The notes beneath the pieces are model-generated. The model was not told the DNA's origin. It ran no database searches and was given only the letters and a program-made list of their open reading frames with translations. The translations under genes and the position numbers were made by a program. Below are positions 21,601 to 28,907 of a stretch of 43,307 nucleotides of DNA, piece after piece (the first letter of the stretch is position 1; each line of letters begins with the position of its first letter). The stretch is from Acidobacteriaceae bacterium (GTDB lineage: Bacteria; Acidobacteriota; Terriglobia; Terriglobales; Acidobacteriaceae): positions 1 through 43,307 of the forward strand of contig PLGM01000263.1 of NCBI GenBank assembly GCA_003139795.1, written 5' to 3'.

Positions 21601-23950
21601 CGCCAGCAGCACGCAGACGGTGACCCTGACGAACACGGGCAGCGTAGCCCTGACGCCCACGGCGATGGCGATGAGCGGGGACTTCAGCGAGACCGACAAC
21701 TGCCAGAATACGACCGTGGCGGCGGGCGGGAGCTGCACGATCCAGGTGACGTTTACGCCCACCGCGACCGGCAGCCGGACGGGCCAGATGACGATCAGCG
21801 CCAACGTGACCGGCGGGCAACTGACGGTGGCGCTGAGCGGGACAGGCACTGTGGCGGGAGTGGTGACGCTGACCCCCGCCAGCGTGGACTTCGGCCGGGT
21901 GGAGGTGGGGACGACTTCCGCTCCGTTGCAGGTGGAGGCGGGTAACAGCAGCGGAACAGCGGTGCCTATCACGAGCATCACCATCACCTCTCCCTTCACG
22001 ATCGCGAGCAACGCGTGCGGCACAAGTGCGCTGGCGGCGGACACCGATTGCCAGGTAATGGTGGAGTTTGCGCCCACCCAGGCGGGAGCGGTGGCGGGAA
22101 TCCTGACGTTTACCGATGGGGCCGGAACGCAGACCGTGATCCTGAACGGGACCGGAGCGGCTCCGCCGACCGATCTGCTGAACCCCACTTCGCTGACCTT
22201 TCCCGGAACGGCGGTGGCACAGCTTTCCGCGGCACAAACCGTGCTTTTGACCAACAGCGGAGACCTGCCGCTGACTTCGATCGTCGTCGCAGTGAGTGGA
22301 GCCTTTCAGACGTCGAACAACTGCACCACGCAGCTTACGGGGCACTCGGCCTGCACCATCAGCGTGGTGTTCGCTCCCAACCAGGTAGGCTCCCTGACGG
22401 GTGTGCTGACCGTCTCCGATTTACTGCGCACGCAGACGGTGGCTTTGTCGGGAACGGGCGTCCAGCCAGCGGTGTTGAGCGTGAGTCCGACCAGTTTGAG
22501 TTTTGCCGCGCAGCAACTGGGAGTGGCCAGCGCGCCGTCGACCTTGACCATCAGCAACACCGGCGGATCTTCGGCGGCGAATGTGGGCTTCCAGGTCACG
22601 GGCCAGGCCGCCAGCAGCTTTACCACCGGCGCCACCACCTGCGGAGCGACGCTGAGCAGTGGGAGCAGTTGCACGGTGCAGGTGATCTTTACCCCGGCCA
22701 CGACAGGCGGGAGCACGGCCACACTGACGATCTCCTCGTCGACTCCCGGCGTGACGCCTGTCACGGTGCCGCTTAATGGCACAAGTCAGGCGACGTCCGG
22801 GCTCAACGTCAACCCAGCGCAGCTAACCTTCCAGGCTGTGGTTCCCGGCGGGTCCAGCGCGGCGCAAACGGTCACCATCAGCAATACGAGCAGCTATGCA
22901 GCCAGCGGGCTGACGCTTTCGATCACGGCTCAGTTCGGCCTGACACAAAACACCTGCACCACCAGCCTGGCCGCGGGAGCAAGCTGCACGGTTGGGGTGG
23001 TTTTTGAGCCAACCGCCACCGGAACGGAGACGGGGACATTGACCGTCACGTCGGCTTCGATAGCCACCCCGGCCAGCGTGACGCTGAGCGGGACCGGAGC
23101 GGTTTCGGCCGGGATCGGGGTGACGCCGGCGACGATCAACTTTGCAACCACCGGGGTGGGCCAGACCAGCAGCTCCACGACGGTGACGGTGACCAATTCC
23201 GGAACCGTGACCAGCCTGAGCGGCCTGGCGCTGGCGGTTCCGTCAGGGTTCCAACTGGTGAACAACACCTGCGCCGCGACGCTGGGGCCGGGATTGAGCT
23301 GCACGGCTGGAGTGGAGTTTGCCCCCACGGCCGCGGGGGCACAAATGGGCAACCTGACGGTGACCAGCAGTACGGTAACGACAGGCGCGTCGATGCCGCT
23401 GAGCGGGATGGGATTCGATTTCACGGTGACGTTCTCCGGATCGAGCACGCAAACCGTGACCGGCGGTGATAGCGCCAGCTACATGCTGGTGATTACGCCG
23501 CTGAACGGGTCATCGGGAACGTTTACATCCCAGTGCGGCACGCTTCCGACGAACGCGCTGTGCCTCTACAACCCGGCGAGCGAGACGCTGAGCGGCGGCG
23601 TCACGGGAAACGTGGCGGTGCAAGTGTCAACGGGGAGTTCCTCGGCGTCCTCCCGGTTGACGGGGCCGGGTGGTTGGGTCGCGGTTCCGCTGCTCTGCGG
23701 GCTGGTGTTGCTGCCGCTGGGATGGAAGGGTCGCAGGAGGGCTCTGCAGATGGCCGCTTTGCTGGCGCTGCTGGTGATTCTGGCGGGCGGAGTGTCCAGT
23801 TGCGTGAAGTCGGGCGGAGGATCGGGCGGGGGTGGTGGAGGAGGTGGCGGCGGCTCCGGTTTAACCCCGGCGGGAACCTATTCGATTCCCGTGACCGTGG
23901 GTTCGGCCGGCGTAACACACAGCGTGACTTTGACGCTTACGGTGGACTGA
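18620..23950 (+). CDS. Giant secreted beta-propeller protein with ASH/HYDIN-type repeats
   Basis: About 1776 residues. After a basic N-terminus and a hydrophobic segment (AGALRLTVVGALLFRAALPAW), the first roughly 900 residues form a BNR/sialidase-like propeller with Asp-box repeats (SSDGGNSW, SADGGVTW, SSDGGAHW). Six ASPM/SPD-2/Hydin-like immunoglobulin repeats of about 95 residues follow (DNA 21560-23410); each has a 'LTFxxxxxGxxSxxxTVTxTNxG' strand pair, two cysteines (N-C...SCT) and an LSGTG end. The C-terminal domain is split by a helix-basic-helix anchor (PLLCGLVLLPLGWKGRRR, then LLALLVILAGGVSSC) and a poly-Gly run. No catalytic sialidase residues are evident, so adhesion or surface structure is more likely. 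The start ATG at 18620 lacks a good ribosome-binding site; TTG at 18497 is an alternative. Confidence 0.85.
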   Translation: MRDLQRFSGEPARRGGIGLRFHGARNGGLGTGWAGLAAGALRLTVVGALLFRAALPAWTQAKADGPNAGWGAGRDAGRAVKAAPQRLNPPPRVVAAQRFLARRGWTPSGTKGGAGRRAGAGHTGWRTGAAGAQTQTASTSTSASASTATWQSLGPAAVLTANYGLVTGRISALALDPADATGNHLYLGTTGGGVWVAQNAGASAPTPVVFMPLTDTVAALSGAQDASISIGALTVQAGGTGVILAGTGDPNDALDSYYGAGILRSSDGGNSWSLTTTTADMKWSFAGEGFAGFAWSTLNPQLVVAAVSQAYEGTLVNAEWPNRSYEGLYYSADGGVTWNLATITDGAGADVQGPNDPFVSPDGNAATSVVWNPVRQLFVAAVRFHGYYQSTDGMTWTRMTAQPGTGLTTLMCPTNSGAIGSIDCPIFRGTLAVNPQTGDTFAWTVDLYNQDQGLWQDQCAIGGGACASANIAFAQQWNTQALETNTSDGGATIENGDYNLALAAVPAALGQGEDTLLLAGANDLWKCSLAMGCVWRNTTNATTCMSAQVGEFQHALAWNTANPLEVLVGNDSGLWRSMDLIGETGQVCAASDATHFQNLNGSLGSLAEVESMALAGISPYTMMTGLGVNGTAGLKNATAPAADWPQILGGEGGPVAIDPSNSANWYVNGEAGVAIYLCSDPTACSPAEFGTSPVVTDADVGGDGYTMTTAAPFLVDPLEPAQLLIGTCRVWRGLADGVGWSGSNAISPILDSGATDVSCNGDALIRSMAAVALSGGGEVVYVGMFGSADGGANLPGHVLSSNFNPSSGTTPVWQDLTLNPVTNASAALNAYGLDISSIFIDTHDPTGNTVYVTVEGFSNVAEEVQAVYRSSDGGAHWANLMANLPSAPANSVVVDPQSANTVYVATDAGVYFTTQIGTCSHVSSTCWSAFGSGMPAAPVVELSASPATAPAQVLTAATYGRGVWQTPLWTAGPSVATATASPASLTFASQVFGTASSTQTVTLTNTGSVALTPTAMAMSGDFSETDNCQNTTVAAGGSCTIQVTFTPTATGSRTGQMTISANVTGGQLTVALSGTGTVAGVVTLTPASVDFGRVEVGTTSAPLQVEAGNSSGTAVPITSITITSPFTIASNACGTSALAADTDCQVMVEFAPTQAGAVAGILTFTDGAGTQTVILNGTGAAPPTDLLNPTSLTFPGTAVAQLSAAQTVLLTNSGDLPLTSIVVAVSGAFQTSNNCTTQLTGHSACTISVVFAPNQVGSLTGVLTVSDLLRTQTVALSGTGVQPAVLSVSPTSLSFAAQQLGVASAPSTLTISNTGGSSAANVGFQVTGQAASSFTTGATTCGATLSSGSSCTVQVIFTPATTGGSTATLTISSSTPGVTPVTVPLNGTSQATSGLNVNPAQLTFQAVVPGGSSAAQTVTISNTSSYAASGLTLSITAQFGLTQNTCTTSLAAGASCTVGVVFEPTATGTETGTLTVTSASIATPASVTLSGTGAVSAGIGVTPATINFATTGVGQTSSSTTVTVTNSGTVTSLSGLALAVPSGFQLVNNTCAATLGPGLSCTAGVEFAPTAAGAQMGNLTVTSSTVTTGASMPLSGMGFDFTVTFSGSSTQTVTGGDSASYMLVITPLNGSSGTFTSQCGTLPTNALCLYNPASETLSGGVTGNVAVQVSTGSSSASSRLTGPGGWVAVPLLCGLVLLPLGWKGRRRALQMAALLALLVILAGGVSSCVKSGGGSGGGGGGGGGGSGLTPAGTYSIPVTVGSAGVTHSVTLTLTVD

Positions 23951-24113
23951 GAGACAAGGCGGGTCCTCAGCGGGCCGGCGGGATCGGGTGCGAGGGGTGG
24001 AAGCCAGGACGGGCTATACTCTATCTTCATCTTCGGATTTGATTCGAGAGAGGCTGGAACGGAACCCTGGGAGGGCCTGGGAGGAGACGGCCGGAGATGG
24101 AGAAGGCGAGCGA

Positions 24114-24425
24114 ATGACCGCCAAAGTTACCGTGGAAGACGTGGAGCGCGTGGCCGAACTGGCGCACCTGGAGCTGAAGCCGGAGGAGACCGGCCCCATG
24201 CTCGACGATCTGAACGCCATTCTGGACTACGTGGCGGAGTTGAACGAGCTGGATACGGCCGGCGTGGCGCCGCTGGCGCAGGTCACCGAGCTGCTGGACG
24301 CGGCGGGCGCGGGCGGGCCGCGCGGCGATGTTGTGCTGGCTTCGCTGGATCGGGCCACGGTGCTCAAGCAGGCACCGGAGACCGACCAGGTGTTCTTCAA
24401 GGTGCCGAAGGTGATTGAACGGTAA
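24114..24425 (+). CDS. gatC: Aspartyl/glutamyl-tRNA amidotransferase subunit C
   Basis: A 103-residue GatC: KVTVEDVERVAELAHLELKPEE at the N-terminus and the ILDYVAELNELDTAGVAPLAQV core are diagnostic, as is the C-terminal DQVFFKVPKVIER. GatC wraps and stabilises GatA in the GatCAB complex that converts Glu-tRNA(Gln) and Asp-tRNA(Asn) to the amidated forms. The start is the ATG at 24114 with GAAGGCGAG upstream; the open frame to 23988 is not conserved-looking. A TATACT at 24015-24020 is a weak -10 candidate. gatA follows after 215 bases that contain a perfect 26-bp palindrome; gatB is not in the window. Confidence 0.95.
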   Translation: MTAKVTVEDVERVAELAHLELKPEETGPMLDDLNAILDYVAELNELDTAGVAPLAQVTELLDAAGAGGPRGDVVLASLDRATVLKQAPETDQVFFKVPKVIER

Positions 24426-24500
24426 TCGGCGGCGGATGGAGTTAGGGCATCTTGGGAGATTGTGGGGTGGGGAGCCAATGCGCAGAGTTTTGCTTTCCAC

Positions 24501-24526
24501 CCTTCGGTCGCCGCGGCGACCGAAGG
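24501..24526. repeat. 26-bp perfect palindrome between gatC and gatA
   Basis: Arms CCTTCGGTCGCC (24501-24512) and GGCGACCGAAGG (24515-24526) flank a central GC, so all 26 bases are self-complementary. The helix can continue outward through CCA/TGG after one mismatch. There is no T-tract, so it is not a standard terminator. The inner 16 bases GGTCGCCGCGGCGACC recur exactly within coxB (14308-14323). Confidence 0.8.
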
Positions 24527-24640
24527 ATGGGGCACCTACATTTCAGTAACCACCCGCATTTCAGCAGCATTGAAGATGGTTTAGCGGACCGCGAGGCCGC
24601 AAAAAAGACCGGAAGAGGTTACAAAAAGAGGAAGGTTCGA

Positions 24641-26107
24641 TTGTCCAGCGAAGCCAAAACAGCGGAAAGCTACGTTGAAAAGCCCAGGACTTTGGCCGAG
24701 TTGCGCGCGGAGGTTGCCGCGGGGAGGACCAAGGCGACCGACATGGCCGCCAGCTACTATGACCGCATCGCGAAGGTGAATCCGCGGCTCAATGTTTATT
24801 TGAGCCTGACCAAAGAGCGGGCGCTGGAACAGGCAGAACGGGTGGACGCGCTGGCGGCCAAGGGCGATCCGTTGCCGGCGCTGGCGGGGATTCCGGTGGG
24901 GATCAAGGACGTGCTGGTGATGCGGGGGGCTCCGGCCACGGCGGGGTCGAAGATTCTGCAGGGTTACCGGCCTCCGTATGACGCCACGGCGGTGACGCGG
25001 CTGGAGGCGGCCGGCGCGGTGCTGCTGGGCAAGCTGAACTGCGACGAGTTTGCCATGGGCTCCTCGAACGAGAATTCGGCTTATGGACCGGTGCGCAATC
25101 CGGTGGACCCGGAGCGGGTTCCGGGAGGATCGAGCGGGGGGTCGGCGGCCGCCGTGGCGGCCAACCTGGCCGTGGCTACGCTGGGATCGGATACCGGCGG
25201 ATCGATTCGGCAGCCGGCGAGTTTTTGCGGGGTGGTGGGCGTCCTGCCAACGTGGGGCCGCGTCTCGCGATACGGGCTGATCGCGTTTGCCTCGTCGCTG
25301 GACCGGGTGGGACCGTTTGCCGGGAATGTGCGGGACGCCGCCACGCTGCTGGGGGTGATTGCGGGGCACGATCCCAAGGATGCGACCAGCTCGGCGGCGC
25401 CGGTCGAGGATTATGCGGCCGAAAGCGACAAACCGGTGGAGGGGCTGCGCATTGGGGTTCCCGCGGAGTACTTCGGCGAGGGGTTGGACGCAGAGGTGCG
25501 GGCGGCCATCGAGCGGGGGATTGATTCGTTAAAGGCCGCCGGCTGCGAGGTGAAGGCGGTTTCGCTCCCCGCTACCCGCTACGCGATTCCGACCTATTAC
25601 CTGGTGGCGACGGCCGAGGCCAGCGCCAACCTGGCTCGCTTTGACGGCGTGCGCTACGGCTACCGGTCAAAGGCATCGGAGACCCTGTCCGCGATGTACC
25701 GGCACTCGCGCGACGAGGGGTTTGGCGCCGAGGTAAAGCGGCGGATTCTGCTGGGGACGTACGCGCTGAGCGCGGGCTACTACGACGCCTATTACCTGAA
25801 GGCGCAGCAGGTGCGGCGGCTGCTGGCCGAGGAGTATCTGCGGGCCTTTGCCGAGGTGGACGCGATTGTGACGCCGACCGCGCCTACGGCGGCGTTCAAG
25901 CTGGGCGAGAAGACGGGCGATCCGCTGGCCATGTATCTGGCCGACATTTACACGGTGACGGCTAGCCTGGCGGGGATTTGCGGGGTGACGGTGCCCTGCG
26001 GCGCGACGCAGGCGGGTTTGCCGGTGGGGATGCAGGTGCTGGCCGCGCATCTGAATGAAGGAACGGCGTTTCGCGTAGCGCGGGCCGTGGAGGCAGCACA
26101 AAGTTAG
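24641..26107 (+). CDS. gatA: Aspartyl/glutamyl-tRNA amidotransferase subunit A
   Basis: The amidase-signature subunit that releases ammonia from glutamine for tRNA-dependent amidation. The catalytic triad is visible: K89 (GIPVGIKDVL), cis-Ser S164 (GGSSGGSAA) and nucleophile S188 (DTGGSIRQPA), with the same spacing as in well-studied GatA proteins. I start at TTG 24641 because AAGAGGAAGG precedes it and the resulting 488 residues match the family length; the frame is open to 24452, but that N-terminus is encoded by the palindromic repeat region and is not GatA-like. The 3' end, stop included, is part of a 17-bp tandem duplication. Confidence 0.95.
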   Translation: MSSEAKTAESYVEKPRTLAELRAEVAAGRTKATDMAASYYDRIAKVNPRLNVYLSLTKERALEQAERVDALAAKGDPLPALAGIPVGIKDVLVMRGAPATAGSKILQGYRPPYDATAVTRLEAAGAVLLGKLNCDEFAMGSSNENSAYGPVRNPVDPERVPGGSSGGSAAAVAANLAVATLGSDTGGSIRQPASFCGVVGVLPTWGRVSRYGLIAFASSLDRVGPFAGNVRDAATLLGVIAGHDPKDATSSAAPVEDYAAESDKPVEGLRIGVPAEYFGEGLDAEVRAAIERGIDSLKAAGCEVKAVSLPATRYAIPTYYLVATAEASANLARFDGVRYGYRSKASETLSAMYRHSRDEGFGAEVKRRILLGTYALSAGYYDAYYLKAQQVRRLLAEEYLRAFAEVDAIVTPTAPTAAFKLGEKTGDPLAMYLADIYTVTASLAGICGVTVPCGATQAGLPVGMQVLAAHLNEGTAFRVARAVEAAQS

Positions 26108-26124
26108 AGGCAGCACAAAGTTAG
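26091..26124. repeat. Exact 17-bp tandem duplication across the gatA stop codon
   Basis: AGGCAGCACAAAGTTAG occurs twice in direct succession (26091-26107 and 26108-26124). The first copy encodes the last residues and stop of gatA; the second lies just after it. Because the stop is inside the first copy, the protein is unchanged. Confidence 0.9.
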
Positions 26125-26212
26125 AGGTTTGATGAAAGAGGCGCAGGGGATGGTCAGGGCCTGGCCTCAGGGGATCCGCCGCGGCGGACTCCCGTTGATT
26201 TGCAGCACTCTT

Positions 26213-26232
26213 GTACGAGCTGAGGCTCGTAC
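26213..26232. repeat. 8-bp hairpin upstream of the secreted protein
   Basis: GTACGAGC-TGAG-GCTCGTAC, a perfect stem with a four-base loop, no T-tract. It lies 25 bases after the palindrome TCCGCCGCGGCGGA (26175-26188). Together they form a structured block between gatA and the next gene, possibly a REP-like element. Confidence 0.5.
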
Positions 26233-26280
26233 GTTGCGTTCTCCGACAGATCTGCGCCAACTCTCTGAGGAGCGGGCGGC

Positions 26281-27024
26281 ATGAGAATCTGTGGGCGGAT
26301 TGCGGTTGTGGCTATTATGGCGGCGGTGCTTGCTTTCTGTACGGAGGCGGAAGCGGCGGCGCGCAAGGAGCACACGGTGGGTGTGGGCGCGGTGCGGCGC
26401 GTGCCGTACTCGAAGGCCGGCGACCCGGCCGGCGCGGCTGCGGGCGAGGACGCGCTGAAGATTCGCGCGCTGCTGGTGGACGGCGCGGTGAAGGAATGGA
26501 CCACCGGCGACGCCCACGATGTGACCGACCGGAGCTTTGTAGTGCGGCGGGTGATGCGGCTGAACGACGCCTTGCCGGGTGAAAAGCCTGCGCCCAGTGA
26601 CAAGCAGGGGCACTGGGTTTGGCAGCGGGGGCCGTGGCTTCTGGTGGACCGCGTGACGGGGCATTTCGTGGCGCTGAAGCTGCCGGACTACGACCCCGGC
26701 GTGAGCCAGGTGAGCTGGTTCCGGGACTATGGGGCCTACTGCGGTGTGACGGCCAGCGGGAAGAGCTTGTATGCCGTGGTGGCGCAGGTGGCGGCGCGCA
26801 AGGCGGTACTCGCTAAGAAGCTGGCGGCCTTCGATCCGGAGAATCACCCGGACCCGCCTTGCGGCGCGGCGGAGTGGCAGCGGGAGCCGCTGCGGATTAC
26901 GTTCCATCCTGTCGGCAAGGACGGAGTGAGCTTCGACATCGTTCCCGGTTCGGCGGTGCTGGTGGAGGATTCGGGCGATGAGCCAGAGACTTCCGCGCCG
27001 GCTGTGGAAGTCAAGCCGAATTAG
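26281..27024 (+). CDS. Secreted protein of unknown function
   Basis: A 247-residue protein with a clear signal peptide (MRICGRIAVVAIMAAVLAFCTEAEA). The mature part contains KIRALLVDGAVKEWTTGDAHDVTDRSFVVRR, WVWQRGPWLLVDRVTGHFVALKLPDYDP, SWFRDYGAYCGVTASGKSLYAVVAQVAARKAVL, and a C-terminal domain ending in a short acidic tail. I do not recognise a named family; codon use and composition match its neighbours, and it looks like a conserved single-domain periplasmic protein. A weak ribosome-binding site (CTGAGGAG) precedes the ATG by about 10 bases. It ends in the octamer repeat array that separates it from a convergent glycosidase gene. Confidence 0.75.
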   Translation: MRICGRIAVVAIMAAVLAFCTEAEAAARKEHTVGVGAVRRVPYSKAGDPAGAAAGEDALKIRALLVDGAVKEWTTGDAHDVTDRSFVVRRVMRLNDALPGEKPAPSDKQGHWVWQRGPWLLVDRVTGHFVALKLPDYDPGVSQVSWFRDYGAYCGVTASGKSLYAVVAQVAARKAVLAKKLAAFDPENHPDPPCGAAEWQREPLRITFHPVGKDGVSFDIVPGSAVLVEDSGDEPETSAPAVEVKPN

Positions 27025-27108
27025 CGGGTCAGCGGGTTAGTGAGTTAGCCAATCAGCAGGCCAGCGAGTTAGCAAGTCTGCAAGTTAGCAAGTCAGCGGA
27101 TGAACGAG
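27021..27108. repeat. Degenerate 8-bp tandem repeat array
   Basis: From 27021 the sequence divides cleanly into octamers close to TYAGCRRG: TTAGCGGG, TCAGCGGG, TTAGTGAG, TTAGCCAA, TCAGCAGG, CCAGCGAG, TTAGCAAG, TCTGCAAG, TTAGCAAG, TCAGCGGA, then a weaker TGAACGAG. The first unit contains the stop codon of the upstream gene; the array ends just before the stop of the convergent glycosidase gene. Confidence 0.85.
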
Positions 27109-27116
27109 CTGACTCA

Positions 27117-28907
27117 CTACCTTGACTTCAATAAGTCGATATAACTTCGCCAAAGAGCGGCGAGCGCGGTCCATTGATCGTCGGATGGGCTCTCCTGGGT
27201 AGATTCGGTGCGGGTGACAAAGTAGAGAGCGGGAATGCCGATGGTGGGCTGCGCCTGCATGTAAGCCCACCAATCCTTGAGGGTGGTGGAGGAGGCGTTG
27301 TCAGTGTCTACCAGCGGCCAGCCGGAGATGTGGGCGATGCCCGCGCGGAGGCGCAGAACGTTGGGAACGTTGCGGGTGGCATACCAGATGTCGTTGAGGC
27401 GGATCAGGTCGGAAGATTCGCGGAAGAGGGCATTGACGGTTTGGGTTTCGACCATGGCGTCGGGCTTCCATTTATGGGTTTCGCTATAGAGGATCCACTG
27501 GAAGCGGCGGACGAACTCGATGCCGGTGGCGGGGCCGGTGAGTGGCAGGCCGGGAGCAGCGGGCGCGCCGACCCAGTCTTCCTTGAAGCCGTCGATGCCG
27601 ATGTCCTGGACCAGGTGGCGGATGCGCGGGCGGAGATAGGCTTCATACGCCGGGCTGCCTGCGTCGGCAGTTACGCACTTCCCCTGAGCGGTGACGCAGA
27701 GCGAGGGGGGAAGACCGTCGGTTTGAGCTACAGGAATCCACAGGAGGACGTGGCGGCCTCTGGCGTGCTGCGCGGCGACAAAGCCCTTCAGGTCAGGCCA
27801 TTTTTTCTCGTCGACTTCAAAGGTTCCATAGGCTTGCTGCCACTTGTCGTCGATGACCACGGTGCCGACAGGCAGGTTGCGGTCATTGAGGATGGAGAGC
27901 CATTTCTCATAGTTGGCCTGAGTGGCGAGCTTGTTGGGGGCCTCGCCTTTCGGGACCGATTCGACGGTCTGCTCGGCCCACCCGCAGAAGATGGGCAGGT
28001 GGTGCCAGTAAACGTCTTTGGCCGCCGGTTGCGTGGAGAAGCCGCTCTTGTCGAGCCATTCGGTGTAGGCCTGGAGGGCGTCGAGCGGGTCGTATGCAAA
28101 GGTGATGGCAAGGACGGGCGAGGCGAAGTCCCCGTCGAGGGGGCGGTAGCCCATGTAGTCGACGAAGAAGGAGGCGCCGGCATAGCGCGAGCCGGTGTAT
28201 TCGAGAGCCGGGAACTGATATTCGCCGGGATGGGCGCCGATGCCGATGCCGGTCCAGGTTTTGTCCATGTGGAAGGCGAGAAAAAGGGGCGGCGGGGCGA
28301 AGATTCCGGTGATTCGCTCGGGGCGGAAGTCCTGCTCGGAGTCCTGCTGGCGGTCCACGCTGAAGCCGAGGATCTGCGGCATGGCGATGTTGAATTCGAA
28401 CTGGTTGGCGTGGTTGGGGTTGGGGGCAAAGTAACGGTCGGCGTAGAGAGTCGCGTCCCAGACGTGACCGTCGGTAGTGCCTTTGTCCCAGCGGTTGGAG
28501 ACGCCATTGGAAAGGAAATAATTCCGGCCGAGCTTGCCGTGGCCCGCGGCAAACTGCTGAAACTCGATGTGGTCGGGAAAGAATCGCCACTCAAAGCGGC
28601 GGCCGGTCCAAAGCGTGCTTTGAGCGGTGGCGCTCAGTTCCCAGGAGCCGCTGCCGGTTTCGCGGAAGGAGAATTCAATTCCGGAGAGGTGCTCTTCCTG
28701 GGTGTCGGAGGCGAGGCCTGCGACGATGGGAACTTCGAAGACCGCCTGGTGGTCGCGCTCGATGGTCAGCCAAGGCGGATTGCCGGGCTCAACCGCGACG
28801 GAATACAGGGGCATTTGGATGAAATGGGGGGGCTGGGCGATGCCGTGGAGCGAAGCGGCAGGGAAAAGCAGAATCGTTAAGAAGGACTGGCGGAACGATG
28901 AGTGCAT
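27117..28907 (-). CDS. Secreted glycoside hydrolase, alpha-galactosidase-like (clan D / GH31-GH36 type)
   Basis: A 596-residue protein with a signal peptide (MHSSFRQSFLTILLFPAASLHGIAQ), an N-terminal beta-sandwich region (to about residue 290) and a TIM barrel. Barrel landmarks are VGTVVIDDKWQ (D353/D354), the helix-strand unit PDLKGFVAAQHARGRHVLLWIP, and IGIDGFKEDWVG, in which D444 of the K-x-D motif fits the catalytic nucleophile of GH36/GH27/GH31 retaining alpha-glycosidases. The acid/base residue is probably in VNALFRESSDLIRLND. The exact family and substrate cannot be decided by eye. It faces away from the yajC operon and may belong functionally with the GH31 enzyme at 36601. Confidence 0.8.
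   Translation of the reverse strand: MHSSFRQSFLTILLFPAASLHGIAQPPHFIQMPLYSVAVEPGNPPWLTIERDHQAVFEVPIVAGLASDTQEEHLSGIEFSFRETGSGSWELSATAQSTLWTGRRFEWRFFPDHIEFQQFAAGHGKLGRNYFLSNGVSNRWDKGTTDGHVWDATLYADRYFAPNPNHANQFEFNIAMPQILGFSVDRQQDSEQDFRPERITGIFAPPPLFLAFHMDKTWTGIGIGAHPGEYQFPALEYTGSRYAGASFFVDYMGYRPLDGDFASPVLAITFAYDPLDALQAYTEWLDKSGFSTQPAAKDVYWHHLPIFCGWAEQTVESVPKGEAPNKLATQANYEKWLSILNDRNLPVGTVVIDDKWQQAYGTFEVDEKKWPDLKGFVAAQHARGRHVLLWIPVAQTDGLPPSLCVTAQGKCVTADAGSPAYEAYLRPRIRHLVQDIGIDGFKEDWVGAPAAPGLPLTGPATGIEFVRRFQWILYSETHKWKPDAMVETQTVNALFRESSDLIRLNDIWYATRNVPNVLRLRAGIAHISGWPLVDTDNASSTTLKDWWAYMQAQPTIGIPALYFVTRTESTQESPSDDQWTALAALWRSYIDLLKSR

Noticed and set aside
27174..28880. Open reading frame of 568 codons on the plus strand
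   Set aside because: It is antisense to the glycosidase gene, which has a signal peptide and a recognisable catalytic barrel; the plus-strand translation is Gly/Val/Asp-rich and has no domain.
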